Assembly: GCF_037975245.1 (NCBI RefSeq)
Contig: NC_092579.1
Coordinates: 9,791,001 to 9,855,000, forward strand
DNA: 64,000 nucleotides
Source: Apostichopus japonicus
Taxonomy: Eukaryota; Echinodermata; Holothuroidea; Aspidochirotida; Stichopodidae
Reading direction: 5' to 3'
The position numbers and the translations under genes are program-made. Shown here piece after piece: positions 27,701-40,866 of this stretch (the first letter of the stretch is position 1; every line of letters begins with the position of its first letter). The notes beneath the pieces are model-generated. The model was not told where the DNA came from. It saw only the letters and a list, made by a program, of their open reading frames with translations, and made no database searches.

Positions 27701-30700
27701 TCTCGATCATCAGCTCGTACAGTGCGCCGAGCCATCGCGCCACTGTATGGACTGAGATATTAGGTGGATTAACTAATACTTACAGCTCCCCGTGTAGGCA
27801 CTGGCTGTAAAAGATCGGCAAAAGACGTCATCACCCGGGGTTCGAACCACGGATGCAAAAGAGAGTCTCGATCATCAGCTCGTACAGTGCGCCGAGCCAT
27901 CGCGCCACTGTATGGACTGAGATATTAGGTGGATTAACTAATACTTACAGCTCCCCGTGTAGGCACTGGCTGTAAAAGATCGGCAAAAGACGTCATCACC
28001 CGGGGTTCGAACCACGGATGCAAAAGAGAGTCTCGATCATCAGCTCGTACAGTGCGCCGAGCCATCGCGCCACTGTATGGACTGAGATATTAGGTGGATT
28101 AACTAATACTTACAGCTCCCCGTGTAGGCACTGGCTGTAAAAGATCGGCAAAAGACGTCATCACCCGGGGTTCGAACCACGGATGCAAAAGAGAGTCTCG
28201 ATCATCAGCTCGTACAGTGCGCCGAGCCATCGCGCCACTGTATGGACTGAGATATTAGGTGGATTAACTAATACTTACAGCTCCCCGTGTAGGCACTGGC
28301 TGTAAAAGATCGGCAAAAGACGTCATCACCCGGGGTTCGAACCACGGATGCAAAAGAGAGTCTCGATCATCAGCTCGTACAGTGCGCCGAGCCATCGCGC
28401 CACTGTATGGACTGAGATATTAGGTGGATTAACTAATACTTACAGCTCCCCGTGTAGGCACTGGCTGTAAAAGATCGGCAAAAGACGTCATCACCCGGGG
28501 TTCGAACCACGGATGCAAAAGAGAGTCTCGATCATCAGCTCGTACAGTGCGCCGAGCCATCGCGCCACTGTATGGACTGAGATATTAGGTGGATTAACTA
28601 ATACTTACAGCTCCCCGTGTAGGCACTGGCTGTAAAAGATCGGCAAAAGACGTCATCACCCGGGGTTCGAACCACGGATGCAAAAGAGAGTCTCGATCAT
28701 CAGCTCGTACAGTGCGCCGAGCCATCGCGCCACTGTATGGACTGAGATATTAGGTGGATTAACTAATACTTACAGCTCCCCGTGTAGGCACTGGCTGTAA
28801 AAGATCGGCAAAAGACGTCATCACCCGGGGTTCGAACCACGGATGCAAAAGAGAGTCTCGATCATCAGCTCGTACAGTGCGCCGAGCCATCGCGCCACTG
28901 TATGGACTGAGATATTAGGTGGATTAACTAATACTTACAGCTCCCCGTGTAGGCACTGGCTGTAAAAGATCGGCAAAAGACGTCATCACCCGGGGTTCGA
29001 ACCACGGATGCAAAAGAGAGTCTCGATCATCAGCTCGTACAGTGCGCCGAGCCATCGCGCCACTGTATGGACTGAGATATTAGGTGGATTAACTAATACT
29101 TACAGCTCCCCGTGTAGGCACTGGCTGTAAAAGATCGGCAAAAGACGTCATCACCCGGGGTTCGAACCACGGATGCAAAAGAGAGTCTCGATCATCAGCT
29201 CGTACAGTGCGCCGAGCCATCGCGCCACTGTATGGACTGAGATATTAGGTGGATTAACTAATACTTACAGCTCCCCGTGTAGGCACTGGCTGTAAAAGAT
29301 CGGCAAAAGACGTCATCACCCGGGGTTCGAACCACGGATGCAAAAGAGAGTCTCGATCATCAGCTCGTACAGTGCGCCGAGCCATCGCGCCACTGTATGG
29401 ACTGAGATATTAGGTGGATTAACTAATACTTACAGCTCCCCGTGTAGGCACTGGCTGTAAAAGATCGGCAAAAGACGTCATCACCCGGGGTTCGAACCAC
29501 GGATGCAAAAGAGAGTCTCGATCATCAGCTCGTACAGTGCGCCGAGCCATCGCGCCACTGTATGGACTGAGATATTAGGTGGATTAACTAATACTTACAG
29601 CTCCCCGTGTAGGCACTGGCTGTAAAAGATCGGCAAAAGACGTCATCACCCGGGGTTCGAACCACGGATGCAAAAGAGAGTCTCGATCATCAGCTCGTAC
29701 AGTGCGCCGAGCCATCGCGCCACTGTATGGACTGAGATATTAGGTGGATTAACTAATACTTACAGCTCCCCGTGTAGGCACTGGCTGTAAAAGATCGGCA
29801 AAAGACGTCATCACCCGGGGTTCGAACCACGGATGCAAAAGAGAGTCTCGATCATCAGCTCGTACAGTGCGCCGAGCCATCGCGCCACTGTATGGACTGA
29901 GATATTAGGTGGATTAACTAATACTTACAGCTCCCCGTGTAGGCACTGGCTGTAAAAGATCGGCAAAAGACGTCATCACCCGGGGTTCGAACCACGGATG
30001 CAAAAGAGAGTCTCGATCATCAGCTCGTACAGTGCGCCGAGCCATCGCGCCACTGTATGGACTGAGATATTAGGTGGATTAACTAATACTTACAGCTCCC
30101 CGTGTAGGCACTGGCTGTAAAAGATCGGCAAAAGACGTCATCACCCGGGGTTCGAACCACGGATGCAAAAGAGAGTCTCGATCATCAGCTCGTACAGTGC
30201 GCCGAGCCATCGCGCCACTGTATGGACTGAGATATTAGGTGGATTAACTAATACTTACAGCTCCCCGTGTAGGCACTGGCTGTAAAAGATCGGCAAAAGA
30301 CGTCATCACCCGGGGTTCGAACCACGGATGCAAAAGAGAGTCTCGATCATCAGCTCGTACAGTGCGCCGAGCCATCGCGCCACTGTATGGACTGAGATAT
30401 TAGGTGGATTAACTAATACTTACAGCTCCCCGTGTAGGCACTGGCTGTAAAAGATCGGCAAAAGACGTCATCACCCGGGGTTCGAACCACGGATGCAAAA
30501 GAGAGTCTCGATCATCAGCTCGTACAGTGCGCCGAGCCATCGCGCCACTGTATGGACTGAGATATTAGGTGGATTAACTAATACTTACAGCTCCCCGTGT
30601 AGGCACTGGCTGTAAAAGATCGGCAAAAGACGTCATCACCCGGGGTTCGAACCACGGATGCAAAAGAGAGTCTCGATCATCAGCTCGTACAGTGCGCCGA

Positions 30701-32890
30701 GCCATCGCGCCACTGTATGGACTGAGATATTAGGTGGATTAACTAATACTTACAGCTCCCCGTGTAGGCACTGGCTGTAAAAGATCGGCAAAAGACGTCA
30801 TCACCCGGGGTTCGAACCACGGATGCAAAAGAGAGTCTCGATCATCAGCTCGTACAGTGCGCCGAGCCATCGCGCCACTGTATGGACTGAGATATTAGGT
30901 GGATTAACTAATACTTACAGCTCCCCGTGTAGGCACTGGCTGTAAAAGATCGGCAAAAGACGTCATCACCCGGGGTTCGAACCACGGATGCAAAAGAGAG
31001 TCTCGATCATCAGCTCGTACAGTGCGCCGAGCCATCGCGCCACTGTATGGACTGAGATATTAGGTGGATTAACTAATACTTACAGCTCCCCGTGTAGGCA
31101 CTGGCTGTAAAAGATCGGCAAAAGACGTCATCACCCGGGGTTCGAACCACGGATGCAAAAGAGAGTCTCGATCATCAGCTCGTACAGTGCGCCGAGCCAT
31201 CGCGCCACTGTATGGACTGAGATATTAGGTGGATTAACTAATACTTACAGCTCCCCGTGTAGGCACTGGCTGTAAAAGATCGGCAAAAGACGTCATCACC
31301 CGGGGTTCGAACCACGGATGCAAAAGAGAGTCTCGATCATCAGCTCGTACAGTGCGCCGAGCCATCGCGCCACTGTATGGACTGAGATATTAGGTGGATT
31401 AACTAATACTTACAGCTCCCCGTGTAGGCACTGGCTGTAAAAGATCGGCAAAAGACGTCATCACCCGGGGTTCGAACCACGGATGCAAAAGAGAGTCTCG
31501 ATCATCAGCTCGTACAGTGCGCCGAGCCATCGCGCCACTGTATGGACTGAGATATTAGGTGGATTAACTAATACTTACAGCTCCCCGTGTAGGCACTGGC
31601 TGTAAAAGATCGGCAAAAGACGTCATCACCCGGGGTTCGAACCACGGATGCAAAAGAGAGTCTCGATCATCAGCTCGTACAGTGCGCCGAGCCATCGCGC
31701 CACTGTATGGACTGAGATATTAGGTGGATTAACTAATACTTACAGCTCCCCGTGTAGGCACTGGCTGTAAAAGATCGGCAAAAGACGTCATCACCCGGGG
31801 TTCGAACCACGGATGCAAAAGAGAGTCTCGATCATCAGCTCGTACAGTGCGCCGAGCCATCGCGCCACTGTATGGACTGAGATATTAGGTGGATTAACTA
31901 ATACTTACAGCTCCCCGTGTAGGCACTGGCTGTAAAAGATCGGCAAAAGACGTCATCACCCGGGGTTCGAACCACGGATGCAAAAGAGAGTCTCGATCAT
32001 CAGCTCGTACAGTGCGCCGAGCCATCGCGCCACTGTATGGACTGAGATATTAGGTGGATTAACTAATACTTACAGCTCCCCGTGTAGGCACTGGCTGTAA
32101 AAGATCGGCAAAAGACGTCATCACCCGGGGTTCGAACCACGGATGCAAAAGAGAGTCTCGATCATCAGCTCGTACAGTGCGCCGAGCCATCGCGCCACTG
32201 TATGGACTGAGATATTAGGTGGATTAACTAATACTTACAGCTCCCCGTGTAGGCACTGGCTGTAAAAGATCGGCAAAAGACGTCATCACCCGGGGTTCGA
32301 ACCACGGATGCAAAAGAGAGTCTCGATCATCAGCTCGTACAGTGCGCCGAGCCATCGCGCCACTGTATGGACTGAGATATTAGGTGGATTAACTAATACT
32401 TACAGCTCCCCGTGTAGGCACTGGCTGTAAAAGATCGGCAAAAGACGTCATCACCCGGGGTTCGAACCACGGATGCAAAAGAGAGTCTCGATCATCAGCT
32501 CGTACAGTGCGCCGAGCCATCGCGCCACTGTATGGACTGAGATATTAGGTGGATTAACTAATACTTACAGCTCCCCGTGTAGGCACTGGCTGTAAAAGAT
32601 CGGCAAAAGACGTCATCACCCGGGGTTCGAACCACGGATGCAAAAGAGAGTCTCGATCATCAGCTCGTACAGTGCGCCGAGCCATCGCGCCACTGTATGG
32701 ACTGAGATATTAGGTGGATTAACTAATACTTACAGCTCCCCGTGTAGGCACTGGCTGTAAAAGATCGGCAAAAGACGTCATCACCCGGGGTTCGAACCAC
32801 GGATGCAAAAGAGAGTCTCGATCATCAGCTCGTACAGTGCGCCGAGCCATCGCGCCACTGTATGGACTGAGATATTAGGTGGATTAACTA
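18725..32890. repeat. Zone B2: 86 consecutive near-identical units
   Basis: The marker CACTGGCTG appears at 18729, then 18893, and then every 165 bp to 32753. That makes 86 units, about 14 kb. Beyond the single-base deletion near 18785 I saw no other difference within this stretch. The marker vanishes from 32917 onward. This uniformity points to recent amplification, strong homogenisation, or repeat expansion by the assembler. Confidence 0.9.
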
Positions 32891-34499
32891 ATACTTACAG
32901 CTCCCCGTGTAGGCACTTGCTGTAAAAGATCGGCAAAAGACGTCATCACCCGGGGTTCGAACCACGGATGCAAAAGAGAGTCTCGATCATCAGCTCGTAC
33001 AGTGCGCCGAGCCATCGCGCCACTGTATGGACTGAGATATTAGGTGGATTAACTAATACTTACAGCTCCCCGTGTAGGCACTTGCTGTAAAAGATCGGCA
33101 AAAGACGTCATCACCCGGGGTTCGAACCACGGATGCAAAAGAGAGTCTCGATCATCAGCTCGTACAGTGCGCCGAGCCATCGCGCCACTGTATGGACTGA
33201 GATATTAGGTGGATTAACTAATACTTACAGCTCCCCGTGTAGGCACTTGCTGTAAAAGATCGGCAAAAGACGTCATCACCCGGGGTTCGAACCACGGATG
33301 CAAAAGAGAGTCTCGATCATCAGCTCGTACAGTGCGCCGAGCCATCGCGCCACTGTATGGACTGAGATATTAGGTGGATTAACTAATACTTACAGCTCCC
33401 CGTGTAGGCACTTGCTGTAAAAGATCGGCAAAAGACGTCATCACCCGGGGTTCGAACCACGGATGCAAAAGAGAGTCTCGATCATCAGCTCGTACAGTGC
33501 GCCGAGCCATCGCGCCACTGTATGGACTGAGATATTAGGTGGATTAACTAATACTTACAGCTCCCCGTGTAGGCACTTGCTGTAAAAGATCGGCAAAAGA
33601 CGTCATCACCCGGGGGTTCGAACCACGGATGCAAAAGAGAGTCTCGATCATCAGCTCGTACAGTGCGCCGAGCCATCGCGCCACTGTATGGACTGAGATA
33701 TTAGGTGGATTAACTAATACTTACAGCTCCCCGTGTAGGCACTTGCTGTAAAAGATCGGCAAAAGACGTCATCACCCGGGGGTTCGAACCACGGATGCAA
33801 AAGAGAGTCTCGATCATCAGCTCGTACAGTGCGCCGAGCCATCGCGCCACTGTATGGACTGAGATATTAGGTGGATTAACTAATACTTACAGCTCCCCGT
33901 GTAGGCACTTGCTGTAAAAGATCGGCAAAAGACGTCATCACCCGGGGTTCGAACCACGGATGCAAAAGAGAGTCTCGATCATCAGCTCGTACAGTGCGCC
34001 GAGCCATCGCGCCACTGTATGGACTGAGATATTAGGTGGATTAACTAATACTTACAGCTCCCCGTGTAGGCACTTGCTGTAAAAGATCGGCAAAAGACGT
34101 CATCACCCGGGGTTCGAACCACGGATGCAAAAGAGAGTCTCGATCATCAGCTCGTACAGTGCGCCGAGCCATCGCGCCACTGTATGGACTGAGATATTAG
34201 GTGGATTAACTAATACTTACAGCTCCCCGTGTAGGCACTTGCTGTAAAAGATCGGCAAAAGACGTCATCGCCCGGGGTTCGAACCACGGATGCAAAAGAG
34301 AGTCTCGATCATCAGCTCGTACAGTGCGCCGAGCCATCGCGCCACTGTATGGACTGAGATATTAGGTGGATTAACTAATACTTACAGCTCCCCGTGTAGG
34401 CACTTGCTGTAAAAGATCGGCAAAAGACGTCATCGCCCGGGGTTCGAACCACGGATGCAAAAGAGAGTCTCGATCATCAGCTCGTACAGTGCGCCGAGC

Positions 34500-37400
34500 C
34501 ATCGCGCCACTGTATGGACTGAGATATCAGGCGGATTAACTAATACTTACAGCTCCCCGTGTAGGCACTTGCTGTAAAAGATCGGCAAAAGACGTCATCG
34601 CCCGGGGTTCGAACCACGGATGCAAAAGAGAGTCTCGATCATCAGCTCGTACAGTGCGCCGAGCCATCGCGCCACTGTATGGACTGAGATATCAGGCGGA
34701 TTAACTAATACTTACAGCTCCCCGTGTAGGCACTTGCTGTAAAAGATCGGCAAAACACGTCATCGCCCGGGGTTCGAACCACGGATGCAAAAGAGAGTCT
34801 CGATCATCAGCTCGTACAGTGCGCCGAGCCATCGCGCCACTGTATGGACTGAGATATCAGGCGGATTAACTAATACTTACAGCTCCCCGTGTAGGCACTT
34901 GCTGTAAAAGATCGGCAAAACACGTCATCGCCCGGGGTTCGAACCACGGATGCAAAAGAGAGTCTCGATCATCAGCTCGTACAGTGCGCCGAGCCATCGC
35001 GCCACTGTATGGACTGAGATATCAGGCGGATTAACTAATACTTACAGCTGCCCGTGTAGGCACTTGCTGTAAAAGATCGGCAAAAGACGTCATCGCCCGG
35101 GGTTCGAACCACGGATGCAAAAGAGAGTCTCGATCATCAGCTCGTACAGTGCGCCGAGCCATCGCGCCACTGTATGGACTGAGATATCAGGCGGATTAAC
35201 TAATACTTACAGCTGCCCGTGTAGGCACTTGCTGTAAAAGATCGGCAAAAGACGTCATCGCCCGGGGTTCGAACCACGGATGCAAAAGAGAGTCTCGATC
35301 ATCAGCTCGTACAGTGCGCCGAGCCATCGCGCCACTGTATGGACTGAGATATCAGGCGGATTAACTAATACTTACAGCTGCCCGTGTAGGCACTTGCTGT
35401 AAAAGATCGGCAAAAGACGTCATCGCCCGGGGTTCGAACCACGGATGCAAAAGAGAGTCTCGATCATCAGCTCGTACAGTGCGCCGAGCCATCGCGCCAC
35501 TGTATGGACTGAGATATCAGGCGGATTAACTAATACTTACAGCTGCCCGTGTAGGCACTTGCTGTAAAAGATCGGCAAAAGACGTCATCGCCCGGGGTTC
35601 GAACCACGGATGCAAAAGAGAGTCTCGATCATCAGCTCGTACAGTGCGCCGAGCCATCGCGCCACTGTATGGACTGAGATATCAGGCGGATTAACTAATA
35701 CTTACAGCTCCCCGTGTAGGCACTTGCTGTAAAAGATCGGCAAAAGACGTCATCGCCCGGGGTTCGAACCACGGATGCAAAAGAGAGTCTCGATCATCAG
35801 CTCGTACAGTGCGCCGAGCCATCGCGCCACTGTATGGACTGAGATATCAGGCGGATTAACTAATACTTACAGCTCCCCGTGTAGGCACTTGCTGTAAAAG
35901 ATCGGCAAAAGACGTCATCGCCCGGGGTTCGAACCACGGATGCAAAAGAGAGTCTCGATCATCAGCTCGTACAGTGCGCCGAGCCATCGCGCCACTGTAT
36001 GGACTGAGATATCAGGCGGATTAACTAATACTTACAGCTCCCCGTGTAGGCACTTGCTGTAAAAGATCGGCAAAAGACGTCATCGCCCGGGGTTCGAACC
36101 ACGGATGCAAAAGAGAGTCTCGATCATCAGCTCGTACAGTGCGCCGAGCCATCGCGCCACTGTATGGACTGAGATATCAGGCGGATTAACTAATACTTAC
36201 AGCTCCCCGTGTAGGCACTTGCTGTAAAAGATCGGCAAAAGACGTCATCGCCCGGGGTTCGAACCACGGATGCAAAAGAGAGTCTCGATCATCAGCTCGT
36301 ACAGTGCGCCGAGCCATCGCGCCACTGTATGGACTGAGATATCAGGCGGATTAACTAATACTTACAGCTCCCCGTGTAGGCACTTGCTGTAAAAGATCGG
36401 CAAAAGACGTCATCGCCCGGGGTTCGAACCACGGATGCAAAAGAGAGTCTCGATCATCAGCTCGTACAGTGCGCCGAGCCATCGCGCCACTGTATGGACT
36501 GAGATATCAGGCGGATTAACTAATACTTACAGCTCCCCGTGTAGGCACTTGCTGTAAAAGATCGGCAAAAGACGTCATCGCCCGGGGTTCGAACCACGGA
36601 TGCAAAAGAGAGTCTCGATCATCAGCTCGTACAGTGCGCCGAGCCATCGCGCCACTGTATGGACTGAGATATCAGGCGGATTAACTAATACTTACAGCTC
36701 CCCGTGTAGGCACTTGCTGTAAAAGATCGGCAAAAGACGTCATCGCCCGGGGTTCGAACCACGGATGCAAAAGAGAGTCTCGATCATCAGCTCGTACAGT
36801 GCGCCGAGCCATCGCGCCACTGTATGGACTGAGATATCAGGCGGATTAACTAATACTTACAGCTCCCCGTGTAGGCACTTGCTGTAAAAGATCGGCAAAA
36901 GACGTCATCGCCCGGGGTTCGAACCACGGATGCAAAAGAGAGTCTCGATCATCAGCTCGTACAGTGCGCCGAGCCATCGCGCCACTGTATGGACTGAGAT
37001 ATCAGGCGGATTAACTAATACTTACAGCTCCCCGTGTAGGCACTTGCTGTAAAAGATCGGCAAAAGACGTCATCGCCCGGGGTTCGAACCACGGATGCAA
37101 AAGAGAGTCTCGATCATCAGCTCGTACAGTGCGCCGAGCCATCGCGCCACTGTATGGACTGAGATATCAGGCGGATTAACTAATACTTACAGCTCCCCGT
37201 GTAGGCACTTGCTGTAAAAGATCGGCAAAAGACGTCATCGCCCGGGGTTCGAACCACGGATGCAAAAGAGAGTCTCGATCATCAGCTCGTACAGTGCGCC
37301 GAGCCATCGCGCCACTGTATGGACTGAGATATCAGGCGGATTAACTAATACTTACAGCTCCCCGTGTAGGCACTTGCTGTAAAAGATCGGCAAAAGACGT

Positions 37401-39724
37401 CATCGCCCGGGGTTCGAACCACGGATGCAAAAGAGAGTCTCGATCATCAGCTCGTACAGTGCGCCGAGCCATCGCGCCACTGTATGGACTGAGATATCAG
37501 GCGGATTAACTAATACTTACAGCTCCCCGTGTAGGCACTTGCTGTAAAAGATCGGCAAAAGACGTCATCGCCCGGGGTTCGAACCACGGATGCAAAAGAG
37601 AGTCTCGATCATCAGCTCGTACAGTGCGCCGAGCCATCGCGCCACTGTATGGACTGAGATATCAGGCGGATTAACTAATACTTACAGCTCCCCGTGTAGG
37701 CACTTGCTGTAAAAGATCGGCAAAAGACGTCATCGCCCGGGGTTCGAACCACGGATGCAAAAGAGAGTCTCGATCATCAGCTCGTACAGTGCGCCGAGCC
37801 ATCGCGCCACTGTATGGACTGAGATATCAGGCGGATTAACTAATACTTACAGCTCCCCGTGTAGGCACTTGCTGTAAAAGATCGGCAAAAGACGTCATCG
37901 CCCGGGGTTCGAACCACGGATGCAAAAGAGAGTCTCGATCATCAGCTCGTACAGTGCGCCGAGCCATCGCGCCACTGTATGGACTGAGATATCAGGCGGA
38001 TTAACTAATACTTACAGCTCCCCGTGTAGGCACTTGCTGTAAAAGATCGGCAAAAGACGTCATCGCCCGGGGTTCGAACCACGGATGCAAAAGAGAGTCT
38101 CGATCATCAGCTCGTACAGTGCGCCGAGCCATCGCGCCACTGTATGGACTGAGATATCAGGCGGATTAACTAATACTTACAGCTCCCCGTGTAGGCACTT
38201 GCTGTAAAAGATCGGCAAAAGACGTCATCGCCCGGGGTTCGAACCACGGATGCAAAAGAGAGTCTCGATCATCAGCTCGTACAGTGCGCCGAGCCATCGC
38301 GCCACTGTATGGACTGAGATATCAGGCGGATTAACTAATACTTACAGCTCCCCGTGTAGGCACTTGCTGTAAAAGATCGGCAAAAGACGTCATCGCCCGG
38401 GGTTCGAACCACGGATGCAAAAGAGAGTCTCGATCATCAGCTCGTACAGTGCGCCGAGCCATCGCGCCACTGTATGGACTGAGATATCAGGCGGATTAAC
38501 TAATACTTACAGCTCCCCGTGTAGGCACTTGCTGTAAAAGATCGGCAAAAGACGTCATCGCCCGGGGTTCGAACCACGGATGCAAAAGAGAGTCTCGATC
38601 ATCAGCTCGTACAGTGCGCCGAGCCATCGCGCCACTGTATGGACTGAGATATCAGGCGGATTAACTAATACTTACAGCTCCCCGTGTAGGCACTTGCTGT
38701 AAAAGATCGGCAAAAGACGTCATCGCCCGGGGTTCGAACCACGGATGCAAAAGAGAGTCTCGATCATCAGCTCGTACAGTGCGCCGAGCCATCGCGCCAC
38801 TGTATGGACTGAGATATCAGGCGGATTAACTAATACTTACAGCTCCCCGTGTAGGCACTTGCTGTAAAAGATCGGCAAAAGACGTCATCGCCCGGGGTTC
38901 GAACCACGGATGCAAAAGAGAGTCTCGATCATCAGCTCGTACAGTGCGCCGAGCCATCGCGCCACTGTATGGACTGAGATATCAGGCGGATTAACTAATA
39001 CTTACAGCTCCCCGTGTAGGCACTTGCTGTAAAAGATCGGCAAAAGACGTCATCGCCCGGGGTTCGAACCACGGATGCAAAAGAGAGTCTCGATCATCAG
39101 CTCGTACAGTGCGCCGAGCCATCGCGCCACTGTATGGACTGAGATATCAGGCGGATTAACTAATACTTACAGCTCCCCGTGTAGGCACTTGCTGTAAAAG
39201 ATCGGCAAAAGACGTCATCGCCCGGGGTTCGAACCACGGATGCAAAAGAGAGTCTCGATCATCAGCTCGTACAGTGCGCCGAGCCATCGCGCCACTGTAT
39301 GGACTGAGATATCAGGCGGATTAACTAATACTTACAGCTCCCCGTGTAGGCACTTGCTGTAAAAGATCGGCAAAAGACGTCATCGCCCGGGGTTCGAACC
39401 ACGGATGCAAAAGAGAGTCTCGATCATCAGCTCGTACAGTGCGCCGAGCCATCGCGCCACTGTATGGACTGAGATATCAGGTGGATTAACTAATACTTAC
39501 AGCTCCCCGTGTAGGCACTTGCTGTAAAAGATCGGCAAAAGACGTCATCACCCGGGGTTCGAACCACGGATGCAAAAGAGAGTCTCGATCATCAGCTCGT
39601 ACAGTGCGCCGAGCCATCGCGCCACTGTATGGACTGAGATATCAGGTGGATTAACTAATACTTACAGCTCCTTGTGTAGGCACTTGCTGTAAAAGATCGG
39701 CAAAAGACGTCATCGCCCGGGGTT
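34500..39724. repeat. Zone with ATATCAGGCGG and CATCGCCC units, array terminus
   Basis: Units from about 34.53 kb carry ATATCAGGCGG and CATCGCCC. Within them, two adjacent units have AAAACACG in place of AAAAGACG (34.74-34.93 kb). Four adjacent units have AGCTGCCCG in place of AGCTCCCCG (35047, 35212, 35377, 35542). The stretch from 35.7 to 39.4 kb is then uniform. The final two units revert to GGTGGATT, one has CATCACCC, and the last has CTCCTTGTG. Confidence 0.9.
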
Positions 39725-40236
39725 CCCCCCCCCCCCCAGATTAAAAGTGCTTCTGCCGCCCTTGGGTTTTTCTATATTGGTTGTCCATAGATGAAGTTTT
39801 GTGCAACATTATGGGTATGTTTTGAATTGAGTTTAATCACGAGAAACGTGAATTTTCAAATTCTGAACAAATAACGGGCTTAAAACCTTGAAAAGTGGGG
39901 CTGACGGATATTGTCGGCCGCGACGTAGAATCACCTACAAAAGCAATGATCCACAGGACATGCGATGATGTTGAACATGATTTGTGACTGGTGACAAACT
40001 TCAAAAAGGTTATGGATGGAAAAAAGACTATTGGGAAAAACTTGGTTCTCAGGCAAAAAGTGTAAATCTGGTTGGTCATTGTCAAGCCTGAGAAGTGCCA
40101 TTTCCAGTGATCTGGGGGGGTATCAAAACCAGAAAATTTCTTGTACGATGCGCGCCAACCGATGGCGGCGCTCCGCTTAGATAGTAATTCGCGCCCCCCG
40201 GGTTAGAAAATCCTGGATACGCGCCTGTTGCTGTTG
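39725..40236. repeat. C13 run and dispersed repeat at the array edge
   Basis: Thirteen C residues follow the broken satellite unit, then sequence with locally GC-rich blocks (CGCGCCAACCGATGGCGGCG near 40150, CGCGCCCCCCGGG near 40190, TCCTGGATACGCGCCTG near 40211) unlike the AT-rich surroundings. The G7/C-rich motifs and the final TACGCGCCTG phrase resemble interspersed repeats I associate with echinoderm genomes, but that is recall and was not searched. The minus-strand 82-codon frame here has no recognisable domain and I do not call it a gene. Confidence 0.45.
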
Positions 40237-40578
40237 CAAAACACATGACTCTTTCCGAAACTCATTTTGTTTTTATGAATGTACTAATAAGAGGGGGAAT
40301 TTGTTACATCTCTTTCATTCCAGAATTCAATATTCGCCCAAAATTCGGACAAATGTCTCTTTTCAGCCAAACTCGATTTTGATGGCTAAGAGGAACAAAA
40401 ATTCGGCAAAATTCTCTAATTTTCGCAACTGGCCGTCTTTCCCCGACTGACGATAAAGCTGTGGGGACATACAACCTCTCGTCCCACTGATTCGCAGCTT
40501 GAAAGGGGTCTCATAGAAGCAATGGTGTTACTAGGTAACGCGGTCTCGAGTTCCACCTAGCCAGTCGGTTCTACCTCA
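40237..40578. other. Intergenic, no gene seen
   Basis: AT-rich to moderate composition. It contains loose repeats of an AATTCG/AAAATTCGG motif near 40320-40420. No reading frame, RNA gene or transposon end is recognisable. Confidence 0.6.
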
Positions 40579-40866
40579 CTCGTACGCAAGTAGGTAGGAG
40601 CCGTGGGGCACGTGCCCCCTCTCCACTTTTATTTCAAAAATAGCAAATGTGCCCTACTGGCAAAATGTGCCCCTTTGATGAAGAACTGTCTTTTGGATAT
40701 TTTAAGCCTTTGTTAATATTTTATTTTAATTATTTATTTTTAGTCTGTACATGCTATTTTTAAAATGGCATCCCGTATATATTTGTAGGAATGAGAAAGT
40801 GCCCCTCTGATGTTATGCCCCCCCCCCCCCAACATTTAGGTAGCTTCCTACCACCCTGCTCGTACG
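40579..40866. mobile_element. hAT-like MITE with 8-bp target site duplication
   Basis: The 8-mer CTCGTACG occurs at 40579-40586 and again at 40859-40866. The 272 bp between them (40587-40858) begin CAAGTAGGTAGGAG and end, read as reverse complement, CAGGGTGGTAGGAA. These ends match at 11 of 16 positions and the right end has the CAGGG start typical of hAT elements. An 8-bp duplication is also the hAT signature. The interior is non-coding: repeated GTGCCCC motifs, an AT-rich middle and a C13 run (40818-40830). It is therefore a non-autonomous element. The imperfect ends suggest an old insertion, while the intact duplication argues for a real single insertion event. Confidence 0.7.

Larger units (their letters stand above)
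18178..39724. repeat. 165-bp satellite array, zones B to E (about 130.6 units)
   Basis: The same 165-bp unit continues in the same orientation after the gap, with AAAAG in place of AAGAG and TAGGTGG in place of TAGGCGG. The units next to the gap carry small indels: a missing T near 18200, an extra C near 18323 and a missing A near 18785. The zones run: short B1 with CACTTGCTG (to about 18.72 kb), long B2 with CACTGGCTG, B3 back to CACTTGCTG from about 32.9 kb including two adjacent units with GGGGG, then zones with CATCGCCC from about 34.26 kb and ATATCAGGCGG from about 34.53 kb. The last units drift (CATCACCC, CTCCTTGTG) and the array stops inside the GGTTCGAACC palindrome. Confidence 0.98.

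Noticed and set aside
1-39724. CRISPR array
   Set aside because: The whole 165-bp period repeats with no unique spacers, and the context is animal DNA.
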